From positions 333,309 to 397,308 of the forward strand of contig CAJINV010000015.1 in the NCBI GenBank assembly GCA_905178155.1: 64,000 bases of DNA. Reading direction: 5' to 3'. How positions within the stretch are numbered: the first letter of the stretch is position 1; every line of letters starts with the position of its first letter. The translations under genes were made by a program, and so were the position numbers. The stretch is from Amoebophrya sp. A120 (lineage: Eukaryota > Sar > Dinophyceae > Syndiniales > Amoebophryaceae). A model generated the notes under the pieces. The model saw only the letters and a list, made by a program, of their open reading frames with translations. It ran no database searches and had not been told where the DNA came from. Shown here in pieces: positions 49,901-59,587 of this stretch.

Positions 49901-52900
49901 ACCCATGATGCCTGTAATGCATGCCCTAGCATCACAAGTTTTTTGAGGGATTCTTGATGCCCATTCCGCATGACAAATGCCCTCTCCGCGTAGCAAAAAT
50001 TAGACTCTGTTTGCTGCTCATGCAACACAAATTTTTTAGACATCGAAACGCAGCATCACAAGTTGCATTCTTCCAGACCCAGACATTTTTACATTTGATA
50101 GTCTTCCGCTGCGTGTTCGTCGAACGCAGGCAGCGCCGGCGCTCCGTTGTTCGAAGCCTGATCCATAGACGCTTTCGAAATTCGCGCTTGTTCCTCCGCC
50201 GCGGCTTTCTCAGCCCACTTGGATCCGGGTTTGTGCCCCAAGTACTGCTCCTATCAATTGCAAAAGTTGTATCGGACTAGTAGAAATCGCATGACAAATT
50301 TCCTCAGCGTGAGAAAGTATAATGCAGATTTACGTTGAGACCGAGATATATCAAGCATGCATGATCGCTGCGATTACTACGAGTATCAGATACTTTTGCA
50401 GTGCATAGCTCCGCGCTGTTCGCGATTTCCTGCAAATCGTAACCGAGCTTCGTCTATCAAATGCAAAAATGTCTGGGTCTGGAAGGTTCCGAGATTTGTC
50501 ATGTTGGGAAGCTAAGGGCTGGGCGTCCCTGTCGTTCTCTAAACCTTAAAACGGTAGCCACTTACTCGACAAACTCTAGGTAGAATAAGTTTGGACAAAG
50601 TGATCACTACCGAGAGACAACAACAAAATAAAAGCTCCTGGGACGGCTGCGGCGTGAGCATTTGTTGCTATCTGGGTAGGGATAACGTTGTGTGCAAACC
50701 TAAACACTAGCGTCAAGGGAGAAAAGAAAAGTAAAAAAGCGGTAAATCATCCTACTATGACACAGTCCCAACTACGAAAAAACCCCTCTTAAAAAGTCAT
50801 GCAGTTTTTCAAGCTCCTCCAGGTCTGGAATGCAGGGCCTAGCATCACAGGTTCTGCAGCCCCTTGGTGATGCCTATTCTGCATGAGAAATGCCCTCTCA
50901 ACACGGTTAGAAGTGGGGACCTTTTGCAAGTCATGCAACACAGATTTTTGTATGATCCGCAACACGCATCACAAGTTCGGATTCTTCCAGACCCAGAAAT
51001 TTTTACATTTGATATCGTCACGATGCGTTGTTTCGACGTGATGTCTATGCATTGCAAAATCATCGTACTTATCAGTGCGAATTGCATTTTTACATTAGTT
51101 TTATTCTTAACAACAAAAATGCAACGTGTCCTCATGCTGGAACAGGTAGAACAGTAGATCTCTACTCTGTCATGCAGGACTGCAATTTGTACGAGTACGA
51201 TAAGTTGTACATTATTTCCAGTGGATAATGTCGTCGGCGTTGATGTGTAGAGAGATGAAGTTATCACAGGAAAAAGTGTTAACGTTAACGAAATTTGTGA
51301 TGCAGTAATGCATCAGAAAAGGTGCCCAAATTTGTATTGCGTAGCATGCATGGAAGGCAAAATTTGTAATGCATGACTGCCATCTGTGGAAACCGTTAAC
51401 GTTAACACTTTTTTGTTTGATAGAAATCCCACAAAGCTTTCTCGTACTCGTCCTTCTCTACTCGATATCACACGAAAAAAGTGTTACAGTCACACATTTG
51501 TTGTCAATTCAGCAACACAAATTTCTCTGCGTAAGATAGAAAACTTGCAATGCAGGAATCCTACAGGAAAACACCTATGGAAGGAGTCTCCTATGCATAT
51601 CCGGCATGACAACGCTTGTCTGTCCTGCTTGGCCTGCAACACAATGTGTAACTCTAACAATTTTTTCGTTCCATACTCGAGACTTCGTCTGACAGTAGCC
51701 GAGCCAGTCCTGGATGTTGGCCCAGTTCTCAAAAGCGTCCTATCAACTGTAAAAGTGTCTGGGTCCTCTGGAAGAATGCAACGAACTTGTGATGCTAAAT
51801 CTGAAGCACACAAAAGAAAAAATCTGTGTTGCATGATTACCAAAAGTCTCTCATGCAGGATAGGCATGAGAGATGAGATCGCACAGAATCTGCCATGCTA
51901 GGTCCTGCATTCCAGGCCTCATGGGTCATGGAAAAGCTGCATCACAAATCCTCGCGCATTCTCCCAGACCCAGACATTTTTGCATTTGATACGTCCGCCG
52001 AGCCGATGATTTCGGGCTCCGAGGGGACAACGTGGAGGTAGATGGTATGGCGCTCTCAAGCGTTACATTCTCAACTGTTACATGAATTTGTGATGCAAGA
52101 ATGGCAAAAGTGATAGGGGCGACCTTGCGCGTCTTGCATGACAGACTTGGCGCAGATTATCACCCTATTTGGCCCTCTGACAATTTGTCATGCGAAGCAG
52201 CTTCATGATGTCGCTTCTGAAGGCAATTTTGCATGACAAACCATGTAACAGTTGAGAAGGTAACCGATTTGAGAACGCCATAGATGGCCCCTTTCAAAGC
52301 GGAACCTGCGAGAAGATCATTGTGTCGTCCATATAGGAATGTTCATTTTTGCAGGCTAGGTGGAACTAGATTCGTGATGCGACAGATGTAAGCAACACGC
52401 TGTTAATTTTAATACTAGTCATCATGCATACTAAAGGACTTCCAGAACAAGCAGAGCTTCAACAAATCCACTGTACCAAACTGCGCGATCTTCCCGCCAA
52501 AGCCGAAAGACCCGCCGCAATCCATGTCGCGGTCGTAGCACCGGGGCATGTATTTTGATTTCTGCACGTTGTTCAAAATGGAGAAGAGCCCAAACCTATC
52601 AACTGTAAAAATGTCTGGGTCTAGAAAAGTGCAACTTGTCATGCTAAATCTGAATCTATACAAAAATCTGTATTGCATGATTACCAATAAAGCTGTTCAC
52701 TTTTGAGAAGGCCGAGAGGCCGCAGTTTCTCATGCGGAAAAGGCATGGTAAAGATCTCACAGAATCTGTGATGCTACGGCATGCATCACAGACCTCACAC
52801 GTCATGCAAAACCTGCATCACAAATCTGGCATTCTTCCAGACCCAGACACTTTTGCAATCCATAAAACCCGTTTGTGTTGCTGCTCGTGCTCACCTATCC

Positions 52901-55900
52901 TCTGCAAAAGCATCGCACTCGTACTAATCGCATTTATGCATTACAAATTTTTTTGCCAAGTTAAATCCGCATTACAAATTCTATTTCTCATGCTGAGGAA
53001 ATTTGTCATGCGATTCATACTAGTACGATACTTTTGCAGTTCATATCACCATGCCTTTCAAATAGGGGGAAAACTGCACGTCCACACAGTTGGAAACATT
53101 TGTCACGTCACAGTACACCTCCGGCTCCTTGATGTTGTAAACCGTTTGTGCGGTTTGGCTCAACCCCAACACCCAGCAGATGGTCCGGTTGTCCCGCCCG
53201 GTGGACAAAAGCAAGTCCGGATCGGTGTCGTTCCAGGCAATTTTCGTGATGCCTTTCACGTGTCCGAAGTTCACCTCGCGAAACGGGTAGCTCGGCTGTC
53301 GTAAGTCCCAGATTTGAAAACCCGGGAGTCTGTCGTCGTCATAAGCGACGATGAGCTGCGTCGCGCAATCTGGACTCCACTGCACGTTGGCGATGTGCTG
53401 GCGATGCGACGGGTCCACGATTTCGGCGCAGGTGCCGCGGGTTTTCAGGTCCCAGATCACGTTATGAATTGCAAAAGTATCGTATTCGTATGAATGCATT
53501 ACAAATTTCCTCAGCATGAGGAATAAAATTTGTAATGCGGATTTGCTTTCAGAAAAAAAATGTATATGCATGATTGCAATACGAGTACGATACTTTTGCA
53601 CAGGATACACGTTCACGCCGTTAGAGGAGGTGGAAGAGATGATGTTTGGCACCTACAAAAGTTGTTTGTAATGCACAACTTGCATGAGAACTTCGGTTTC
53701 TCATGCAAGGCTACGCATGACAAGCTGAACAAGATATTTCATTTTTTACAACACTATGATCCTATTCCTATTATACCTTCCTATTCCACGCCAAGTCGAC
53801 GATTTCCCCTTGCATTTTGGTCTGTCCAGACTGCTTGTGAATTTCTGGCTGCGTTGGGTCCGATAAGTTGAAGATTTGCACCTCGCAATTCCTGCTCCCC
53901 GCGGCCAACACGTTCGACTTATTCGGATGAAACGCGGCACAGCCGGTGTAGTAAATCTGGTTTCCGCCGACTTTCGCGGAGCTGTACAGCAACCCGTTGT
54001 CGCTGCCGTATCACAGGAAAAAAATGTTACAGTTACACATTTGTTGGAATTTCAGCATCACAAAGTTGCCCTACAAGGCAAAGAGAACGTGTAATGCGCA
54101 GACCATAAGGGAAAACCCGCACGAAATGACAATGAGGCTGGCAAGCATTTTCTGCATGACAAAGGTTGTCTGCCTTGCTGGTCTACTTGCATCAGAGTGT
54201 GTAACTGTAACACTTTTTTCGTGTGATATGCCGTGACTGGAGATTATCACCGCCGGGTCGTAGAGATTCAACACCCCGTCCGGGTGCGCGGCGCAGAGTA
54301 ACCCGTATGGGAGCCTTATCCTGAGAAAAAACTGTTTCACTGTGAACTTGTGATGCGTAGAATGGAAGACAGAATTATTTGTCTTGCCACACGACCTGCA
54401 AGACCTCGACTCTTTAGCGGTGTTTTCCATTCGGCAGCGCGCATGGCAAATTTTCTGTGTCATGTGTAACATAGTCTTGTGATGCAGATCTTGCAAGATC
54501 ATCACAGTGAAACACTTTTTTTCGTGGAATAAACCTTCCCTGGTCGAGATCCTTCGCGCCCCAGGAGAGTGAGAGAAACTTCATGTTCTGGAAATCGCAG
54601 GTCGCGATCACGGAGCACTGATCGTGCGATTGGGTTAAGTCAAACGTGCAGAATTCTAGTTTAGACGGTGTCTCCTGGTACGAAAAATCCGCGTTAATCG
54701 AGGGTGTGGCGGATTGAGAAGTCCCTAACGCGATCAAAGCTATGACAGTGCACAATTTTTCCCCCTCCCCCTCATTTGTCATGCAAAAGCCCAAATCCAC
54801 GCGCTGCCTTGTGGCCGCACCGTTTGCATGACAGATTCTGGAAGCCTAAACACTACTAGCTACATGTTGACGCGCATGAACTTCAACTTGTCATGCGGAG
54901 GCTCCATGTGCGCTGGTTTTTCTATTGCTGCTCATGCAATACTAATGAGGGCGGGGACGGAGGGAAGGTTGTAGTGCACTTTCATAAAATTCGGCTGGGA
55001 TTCGCACGGACACCATGAGACAATAACTCCGGCTCGCTGCAAGGTTTTCAGTGCGGGAACCGTTTGCGAGATTTGCTGCTGCTGGTGTTGCGGTTGCTGC
55101 TGTTGGGCGTGTTGTGGCTGCTGATGTTGACCAAGTGGCCCTCCGGGCTGCATGCCTGGTTGCTGCGGAGCGCCTGGGGGGCCGCCTGAAGAATTTCGAT
55201 ATATTACTTTGGAAAAAATGCAAGACATCATGATCATCATTCAGATCTTCTAACAATGACGCGGCGAGATGTGTCAGGCAAAAGCATGTTGCTATGCCAG
55301 CATGTAGATCTACTTCGATCATTTTTTTTTTACCAGCACTCGGTCGCTGTGGTGGGTGGTACCCACCGCCCGAAGGCGTTGGGGGCTGCATCGGATGGCC
55401 ACCCCCTCCCCCGCCGTACATAGGTGGCTGCGGCTGGCCGTATTGTGGTTGCTGCATCTGCTGATGAGGTGGACCCCCTCCATGATACTGCGGCGGTCCG
55501 GGTTGTACTCCTGGGGCTGCTCCGTGGTTTATCAAAAGGAAAAATCCCCCCTCCTCATATCAAAACGGAACCTCTGATGCTGGAGCTGTGTACACAGCTA
55601 CGCTTTGTATTGCAGGAAGGCACCGCGGCCAGATCCCCAGCCTAGGTAGGGGCGTCTGGGTCTAGTTGTTCAGCATTGCAAACGGCTGCCCTTTAGGCCC
55701 AACAGCATGACAAATCGGCTCCATAATGGGAGGGAAGCTTCTGCCCTCGTGTTCTTGCAAGACAAATGTGATTTGTGGCCACAAATCAGCAACACAGATT
55801 TTCGGAAACATACCTTTTCAATATGAAGAGGGGGGCTTTTCCTTTCAATATGGTTGTACTGGGGTGCAGCTCCGGGTGCCGGACCACCGTACTGGGGTTG

Positions 55901-56718
55901 GGGCGGCTGCATCTGACCATACTGTTGGTTTCCATACGGTGCGGGTTGTGGGGCAGCTTGTTGGGGCCCGCCGTACTGTAGTATTGTATATTTTTTCATC
56001 TAGGTTTTGATATCTATTGACTCAACACGGGTCATAGTGGTCCTGCATCAAGACAGATCTCGCTCGGATGCGAAAAACTTGACATGTATATACAAGAGGA
56101 AAAGGACGAAAACCGAAACCGCTTTTTTGCCATGCGGCCCTTAGTTATAGATTGCCTGGAGTAAGCAGTTGTTTAAAATCATTGTCTATCCAGTGCATCA
56201 AAAGCATCGTACTAGTATAAATTGCATTACAAACTAGCCCAGCATTACAAATTCAATTTGTAATGCTGATTCACCTTGAGAAAGAAATTTGTAATGCATG
56301 AATGCAATTACTACGAATACGATACTTTTGCATTGCATATTATCCCACCTGTGGAGGTCCGGGTGCTGCCCCGCCGTATCCGCTTGGTATGAACTGCAAA
56401 TATGTCTGGGTCTGGAAGATTGCCAGATTTGTCATGCATATTTTGCATGACCCGTAATGTCTGTAATGCATGCCATAGTATAAGTATTGCAGATTTTTAG
56501 AGGGCTTCCTAATGCCTATTCCGCATGAGAAATGCCCCCTACTCCGCGCCGTAGGACAAACTGGAGTCCTCGTCTTGCTGGTCATGCAATACAAATTTTT
56601 TTCGAATCCAGAGACAGCATCACAAGTTTAGAATCTACTTCCAGACCCAGACATAGTTGCATTTGATACCTGGTTGGCCGTAACCACCACCCGGCTGCGG
56701 AGGGTAACGATTGTGCAT
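43952..56718 (-). CDS. SEC31: Sec31, COPII outer-coat subunit (1,402 aa, 36 exons)
   Basis: Sec31 with Sec13 forms the outer cage of COPII vesicles at ER exit sites and boosts Sar1 GTP hydrolysis. Domain order: a Pro/Gln/Gly-rich extension (residues 1 to about 185), a beta-propeller (about 190-570) with Trp-Asn-Arg-Lys, Val-Ile-Trp-Asp-Leu and Gln-Ile-Trp-Asp-Leu-Arg WD signatures and Asp-Asp-Arg-Leu-Pro, then Phe-Gly-Phe-Gly-Gly-Lys as in Sec31 linkers, an alpha-solenoid (about 750-1030, with Gly-Arg-Val-Ala-Asp-Ala-Leu and Asn-Trp-Lys-Glu-Thr-Leu-Ala), a Pro/Met/Gly-rich region (about 1035-1290), and the C-terminal helical domain with Tyr-Trp-Leu-Val-Gly-Ile. Removing 27 introners and 8 GT-AG introns gives 4,209 nt, one frame from the ATG at 56718 to the TAA at 43952. 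The N-terminal Pro/Gln extension is unusual, since Sec31 normally starts at the propeller. Confidence 0.93.
44015..44251. mobile_element. Introner family C
   Basis: Perfect flanks TGGTC. Junction Gln-Lys-Asp-Gln-Tyr-Trp inside the Sec31 C-terminal domain. Confidence 0.92.
44441..44688. mobile_element. Introner family A
   Basis: Flanks TGGCC/TAGCC. Junction Gln-Pro-Ala-Lys-Arg. Confidence 0.9.
44788..45166 (-). other. GT-AG intron of Sec31
   Basis: Starts GTACTG, ends CCTCAG; joins Ala-Ala-Gly-Gly-Gln-Pro. 379 bp, without inverted ends. Confidence 0.85.
45301..45452. mobile_element. Introner family B
   Basis: Perfect flanks CAGGC. Confidence 0.92.
45513..45666 (-). other. GT-AG intron of Sec31
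   Basis: Starts GTAGTG, ends ACAAG; joins Gln-Gln-Leu-Met-Gly. Reading through instead gives a stop at 45653. Confidence 0.8.
46190..46443. mobile_element. Introner family A
   Basis: Perfect flanks TTTTG. Lies in the Pro/Met/Gly-rich region. Confidence 0.92.
46508..46895 (-). other. GT-AG intron of Sec31
   Basis: Starts GTATAA, ends TTTTCAG; joins Gln-Thr-Gly-Gly-Lys. 388 bp. Confidence 0.85.
47211..47549. mobile_element. Introner family A, enlarged and eroded
   Basis: 339 bp; right ATA mutated to GTA; flanks CACCG/TGCCG. The frame closes as Thr-Ala-Val-Asn-Asn. Confidence 0.85.
47725..47904. mobile_element. Introner family L, single copy
   Basis: Imperfect inverted ends around AAAATTTTCCGTACACAGCT and AATTTTTTTCAGTACACGAC. 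Flanks ACAAA/ATAGC are decayed. Exact-length excision gives Ala-Val-Leu-Cys-Cys-Val-Cys, matching the Sec31 solenoid. Confidence 0.75.
47984..48289. mobile_element. Introner family J
   Basis: Perfect flanks GCCTG; second J copy in the window. Junction Asp-Gln-Ala-Trp-Arg-Tyr. Confidence 0.9.
48359..48591. mobile_element. Introner family A
   Basis: Perfect flanks TGTCA. Junction Val-Cys-Asp-Ser-Asn-Leu. Confidence 0.92.
48747..48923 (-). other. GT-AG intron of Sec31
   Basis: Starts GTATTT, ends GACCAG; joins Cys-Leu-Lys-Cys-Gly-Arg in the solenoid. Confidence 0.85.
49007..49237. mobile_element. Introner family F
   Basis: Flanks CAATG/CAGTC. Junction Ser-Asp-Trp-Asn-Gln. Confidence 0.88.
49282..49435. 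mobile_element. Introner family B, reverse orientation
   Basis: Left TAT mutated to TCT; perfect flanks AGTTC. Confidence 0.89.
49486..49795. mobile_element. Introner family D
   Basis: Perfect flanks TTCTT. Confidence 0.91.
49839..50100. mobile_element. Introner family A
   Basis: Perfect flanks GTCTT. The exon between this copy and the D copy is 38 nt. Confidence 0.92.
50252..50407. mobile_element. Introner family B
   Basis: Perfect flanks GCTCC. Confidence 0.9.
50455..51014. mobile_element. Introner family A, 560 bp, with internal insertion
   Basis: Perfect flanks TCGTC and typical termini, but twice the usual length. About 300 bp of unrelated AT-rich sequence (roughly 50510-50820) splits the family core. 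It still splices in frame (Val-Thr-Lys-Leu-Gly). Confidence 0.88.
51046..51227. mobile_element. Introner family B, diverged
   Basis: Perfect flanks ATGTC. The exon between this copy and the one at 50455 is 26 nt. Confidence 0.87.
51262..51422. mobile_element. Introner family I
   Basis: Termini AAAAAGTGTTAACGTTAACG and inverse, each containing the palindrome GTTAAC. Flanks GAAGT/GAAAT. Confidence 0.88.
51466..51675. mobile_element. Introner family I
   Basis: Termini AAAAAAGTGTTACAGTCACA and inverse; perfect flanks CTCGA. Confidence 0.89.
51741..51991. mobile_element. Introner family A
   Basis: Perfect flanks CGTCC. Confidence 0.91.
52046..52282. mobile_element. Introner family C
   Basis: Perfect flanks GATGG. 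Junction Gly-Ala-Ile-Tyr-Leu-His. Confidence 0.91.
52306..52476 (-). other. GT-AG intron of Sec31
   Basis: Starts GTACAG, ends CTCGCAG; joins Gln-Phe-Gly-Ser-Ala-Leu. It leaves a 23-nt exon next to the family C introner. Confidence 0.85.
52597..52864. mobile_element. Introner family A
   Basis: Perfect flanks AAACC. Confidence 0.91.
52896..53045. mobile_element. Introner family B
   Basis: Perfect flanks TCACC. The exon between this copy and the A copy is 26 nt. Confidence 0.91.
53463..53607. mobile_element. Introner family B, reverse orientation
   Basis: Perfect flanks CACGT. Exact excision gives Gly-Val-Asn-Val-Ile-Trp-Asp-Leu of a WD repeat. Confidence 0.93.
53653..53776 (-). other. GT-AG intron of Sec31
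   Basis: Starts GTATAA, ends TTTGTAG; joins Trp-Asn-Arg-Lys-Val-Pro-Asn. Confidence 0.87.
54009..54228. mobile_element. Introner family I
   Basis: Perfect flanks TGCCG. Confidence 0.9.
54317..54531. mobile_element. Introner family G
   Basis: Flanks AGCCT/AACCT. Junction Gly-Arg-Phe-Pro-Tyr. Confidence 0.89.
54741..54986. mobile_element. Introner family F
   Basis: Flanks AAAGC/AAATT. Junction Gln-Pro-Asn-Leu-Ile-Ala-Leu at the start of the propeller. Confidence 0.88.
55186..55333 (-). other. GT-AG intron of Sec31
   Basis: Starts GTAAAAA, ends TTCTTCAG; joins Ser-Ala-Gly-Gly-Pro-Pro. Confidence 0.85.
55530..55850. mobile_element. Introner family D
   Basis: Perfect flanks TGGTT. Confidence 0.91.
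55976..56348 (-). other. GT-AG intron of Sec31 hosting an introner
   Basis: Starts GTGGGA, ends CTACAG; joins Pro-Pro-Gln-Tyr-Gly-Gly. A family B element lies wholly inside it. Confidence 0.82.
56187..56339. mobile_element. Introner family B nested in a GT-AG intron
   Basis: Flanks TTGTC/TTATC. The right end lies 9 bp from the host intron's 5' splice site. Confidence 0.85.
56388..56668. mobile_element. Introner family A
   Basis: Flanks CTTGG/CCTGG. First intron of Sec31, after codon 16. Confidence 0.91.
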
Positions 56719-57137
56719 CTTGGTGCTGCTGAATATTAGACAATGCCAGTGCGCAAATATTAGAAGTCGCTCGCTATATTAAGTTACTATCGAATAAACA
56801 AGCGTCGATTAGTTTTTACGGTTTTTCTTTTTGCGGAAAGTGAAAAAGACGTTGTCCTTTGGTCAGTTGTCGCCGAGTTGGAGTTTGTTTTGTATCATCT
56901 AAGTCTGTCTGTATTGACTGTAGAGACATACACGACAGGTGCACCCGGAAGGTGCCTCGTAGTTAGTACCCTAGTACTCGTGCCTAATAAACAAACCAGG
57001 TTCATCGTTGACATTGACATATTCTTGATGTTGTTGTTTAATATGTCGCTGAATGATGGCTATGGCAGAGATAATCGTAATTGAAAACTCGTACTTCCTT
57101 CTGCATAATTATGATGGATCTATGCTGCAGATGCGGA
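56719..57137. other. Intergenic, upstream of Sec31
   Basis: AT-rich. No recognisable promoter motif or spliced-leader acceptor could be assigned. Confidence 0.45.
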
Positions 57138-57590
57138 TCATGCTATATCTCCAAAATTTTCGTCGTGCTCGATTACAACATCAACAGCAGCGATGAGACA
57201 AGAATGGACTTTGTTCTCATGCTGTTTATCTGCTAGAAATAGAAAGTAGTCGGAAATATGCATATCGGGTTCTTTGTTGAAATTATCTCGGTTCATTGGA
57301 AGATCGTGAGTGGAGCAGCAAGGTTGATGGAGGTGTATCCTGTGCAAAAGTATCGTACTCGTAGTAATCGCAGTCGTGCATTACAAATCTTTTGATAATA
57401 GGCAAATCCGCATTACAAATTCTTTTTCTAATGCTGGGAAAATTTGTAATGCGATTTCTACTAGTACGATGCTTTTGCATTTCATAAGGTGGACCGACGT
57501 TTTATTTCATCATCGACTAGGCGCTCCTACTAGTTCTAGTAGTTCTACCACATCAAATGCGATGCTGGAGTGTCCAAAACTAAAAATACT
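57138..57590 (-). CDS. Possible small gene, 3' exons only
   Basis: A frame ends with TGA at 57138 and encodes about 65 residues (Met-Asn-Arg-Asp-Asn-Phe, an aromatic patch, then Val-Val-Ile-Glu-His-Asp-Glu-Asn). A family B introner with perfect repeats interrupts it. Upstream the frame meets stops and no ATG is found, so the 5' part is unresolved. No family recognised. Confidence 0.3.
57336..57486. mobile_element. Introner family B
   Basis: Perfect flanks AGGTG. Confidence 0.87.
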
Positions 57591-57591
57591 C

Positions 57592-57625
57592 ACCGCAAAT
57601 GTGTCTGGGTCCTCTGGAAGATAAT
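57592..57625. mobile_element. Solitary family A terminus
   Basis: CGCAAATGTGTCTGGGTCC followed by CTCTGGAAGATAATTGC resembles a left family A end, but no matching right end occurs within the next 2 kb. Probably a truncated copy. Confidence 0.5.
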
Positions 57626-57947
57626 TGCAAGACTTGTCATGCTATTGTCTGGCATGACGATGACTCTGAACTCTGTCATGCTAGTTCACGAAGGGCCCCG
57701 CGTGCTTGTGAAATACAAGCATTATCAATACTCGCAGCAGTGGGCTTCATGCCCTGATCTGTTTCGTGGCTTCACCACAACGGCAACAACGACGAGGCAG
57801 AAGACACTAAGTTACGATACGCACAAACGGAAAAAGAAAGATAAAGAGCCAGCGCGTCGTGCAAAAAATTTGGCTGCGTTTCAGGATCGTATCGAAAATC
57901 AGCAGAGAAGCGCTTGTTTAATATTTTTTTAGACCAAAACTACATAA

Positions 57948-58015
57948 GTAATCGCTCATCAGGAAGACCACATGAACAGCAGGAACACCGAGCGAATGGG
58001 AATGGCACGGGCCAC
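57948..58015 (+). repeat. Dispersed repeat 1, copy 1
   Basis: About 68 bp, similar to 63943-64000. Shares GTAATCGCTC at the start and CACGGGCCAC at the end, with an indel between. Confidence 0.65.
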
Positions 58016-58048
58016 CAAAGTGATTGCGAAATAAACCTTTTCAGCCAC

Positions 58049-58108
58049 AACTCAGGTTGTGTTGTAAATAGAAAAAGGCATTCACACCCCGATCAGGACG
58101 AGGCTTGA
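58049..58108 (+). repeat. Dispersed repeat 2, copy 1
   Basis: Shares TGTAAATAGAAAAAGGCA and CCGATCAGGACGAG with 59100-59158. Confidence 0.75.
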
Positions 58109-59099
58109 GCTTGTCATGCGGATTTTGTAATGCAGGAAAGTAAGCTGAAGCTGAACCAACAGACTGGTACTTAACAAAATTGCCATGCGGAATTTGTAAA
58201 AATGCAGGACAAAGGGAGCTGTAACAGAAAAAAACATCTCATGCAAGACGCAGGGCAGGTAGCTTTCATGTCAATTCGCACGAGAAAGCGTTACATTTTT
58301 GATCGGGGTGGATGGACGTGGTCGCAGTTTGCATTTGTAGTAAAAACCATCTTCCAGAGCCCGCTATATCATACACGTCTACTTACTTTCTATCAGTACA
58401 TTATACAAACAAGAGAGCAAACACACCTATCACCTACTATACTAGCCGGCTGGCAGCATTTTGAATTCCTTTGAAAAGCGACAGCGTGCCTCTTTTCAAT
58501 TTCCGAATCAAGATGCCCTGTCATGTCTCTAGCGGAGCTGGGCGCAACCATGCTCCTCTCCGGGTATAGACGCCGGCAAACTAACACTAAGTGTAAAAAT
58601 GTAAAGCACTAATATAAAAGAACTACCCGAAATCTGTAAAGCTAATTGTTTTTCATGTTTCTTACGTCGTGTTAGAGGTAGTACGAAGTTCAAGATTCAC
58701 AATTGTCATCATCCCGTCTTCCGTCCTCCACTTTGTTTACTGCCGGCGTCTCCGTTGTGAAAGAACGCATTCGCTTGCTCGAAAACATTTACATAACAGA
58801 TGCTCGCTCGTGGTCTCGAGTTCGAGTTTGCGATTGAGAATTTTTGTATGCATGATCTCCATCCGGTTGAAATTGTTCTGGTAGAAGTACTCCGAGTTTA
58901 AGATCTCCACTAGTAAAGCCCGCTCCTGTTATTTCTCCACTACCTCCTCTTCTTTTATTTTTCCTCTTCTTTAATCTATTTTCCACATGGTTTACGACGT
59001 TGGACGCTGTTGCTGCGCCGTCAGTCCTGGCGATGTCGCGGCTACACTTGTTTATGTTTTGTTCTTTTCTTATTGGCGAAATAAAATCTTTTCCGCCAG

Positions 59100-59158
59100 A
59101 ACTCAGTTTGTAAATAGAAAAAGGCACCCGCACTCCGATCAGGACGAGACTTGGGCTT
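59100..59158 (+). repeat. Dispersed repeat 2, copy 2
   Basis: Second copy of 58049-58108, with a few substitutions and one small deletion. Confidence 0.75.
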
Positions 59159-59587
59159 GGTATTCATTTCAATTCGTGGCCTCGCTTCGTTAGTGCAATT
59201 TCCTAGAGCATAAGGGGCGTTTCTACAGCTGCGCTCGGTTCATCTTGGTCGTGCTTTATTTCTCCATGTTAGATGCAGGAGTTCTTGTAGTTGCATCCAA
59301 TTCCAAGTTCGACCTAAGATAAGTACCAATATTACGTCGTAGTGCTCCACCAGCACCAGCCCGCACCCGTTGGACAACTACGATAAGGCGCAAAGATATT
59401 TATTTAAGGCGCGCTGGAAAATGAAAATGTCCGTCGGATGACGAGGATATAATACTCAAGCGCCGTCTTGTAGTTACATGGAGTAATCTTAGCTTCGTGC
59501 TGAAGTAGTAGAAAGTACTTTATACAAACAGTTGTAAGTACTACTTGCGTTTGCATTTATTGCGCAGCTGTTCGTCGTCCCTTCTTT

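Larger units (their letters stand above)
57626..59587. other. Unassigned AT-rich stretch
   Basis: No complete introner and no convincing gene. GCATGACAAA-like motifs recur up to about 58210. Contains the dispersed repeats listed separately. Confidence 0.4.
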
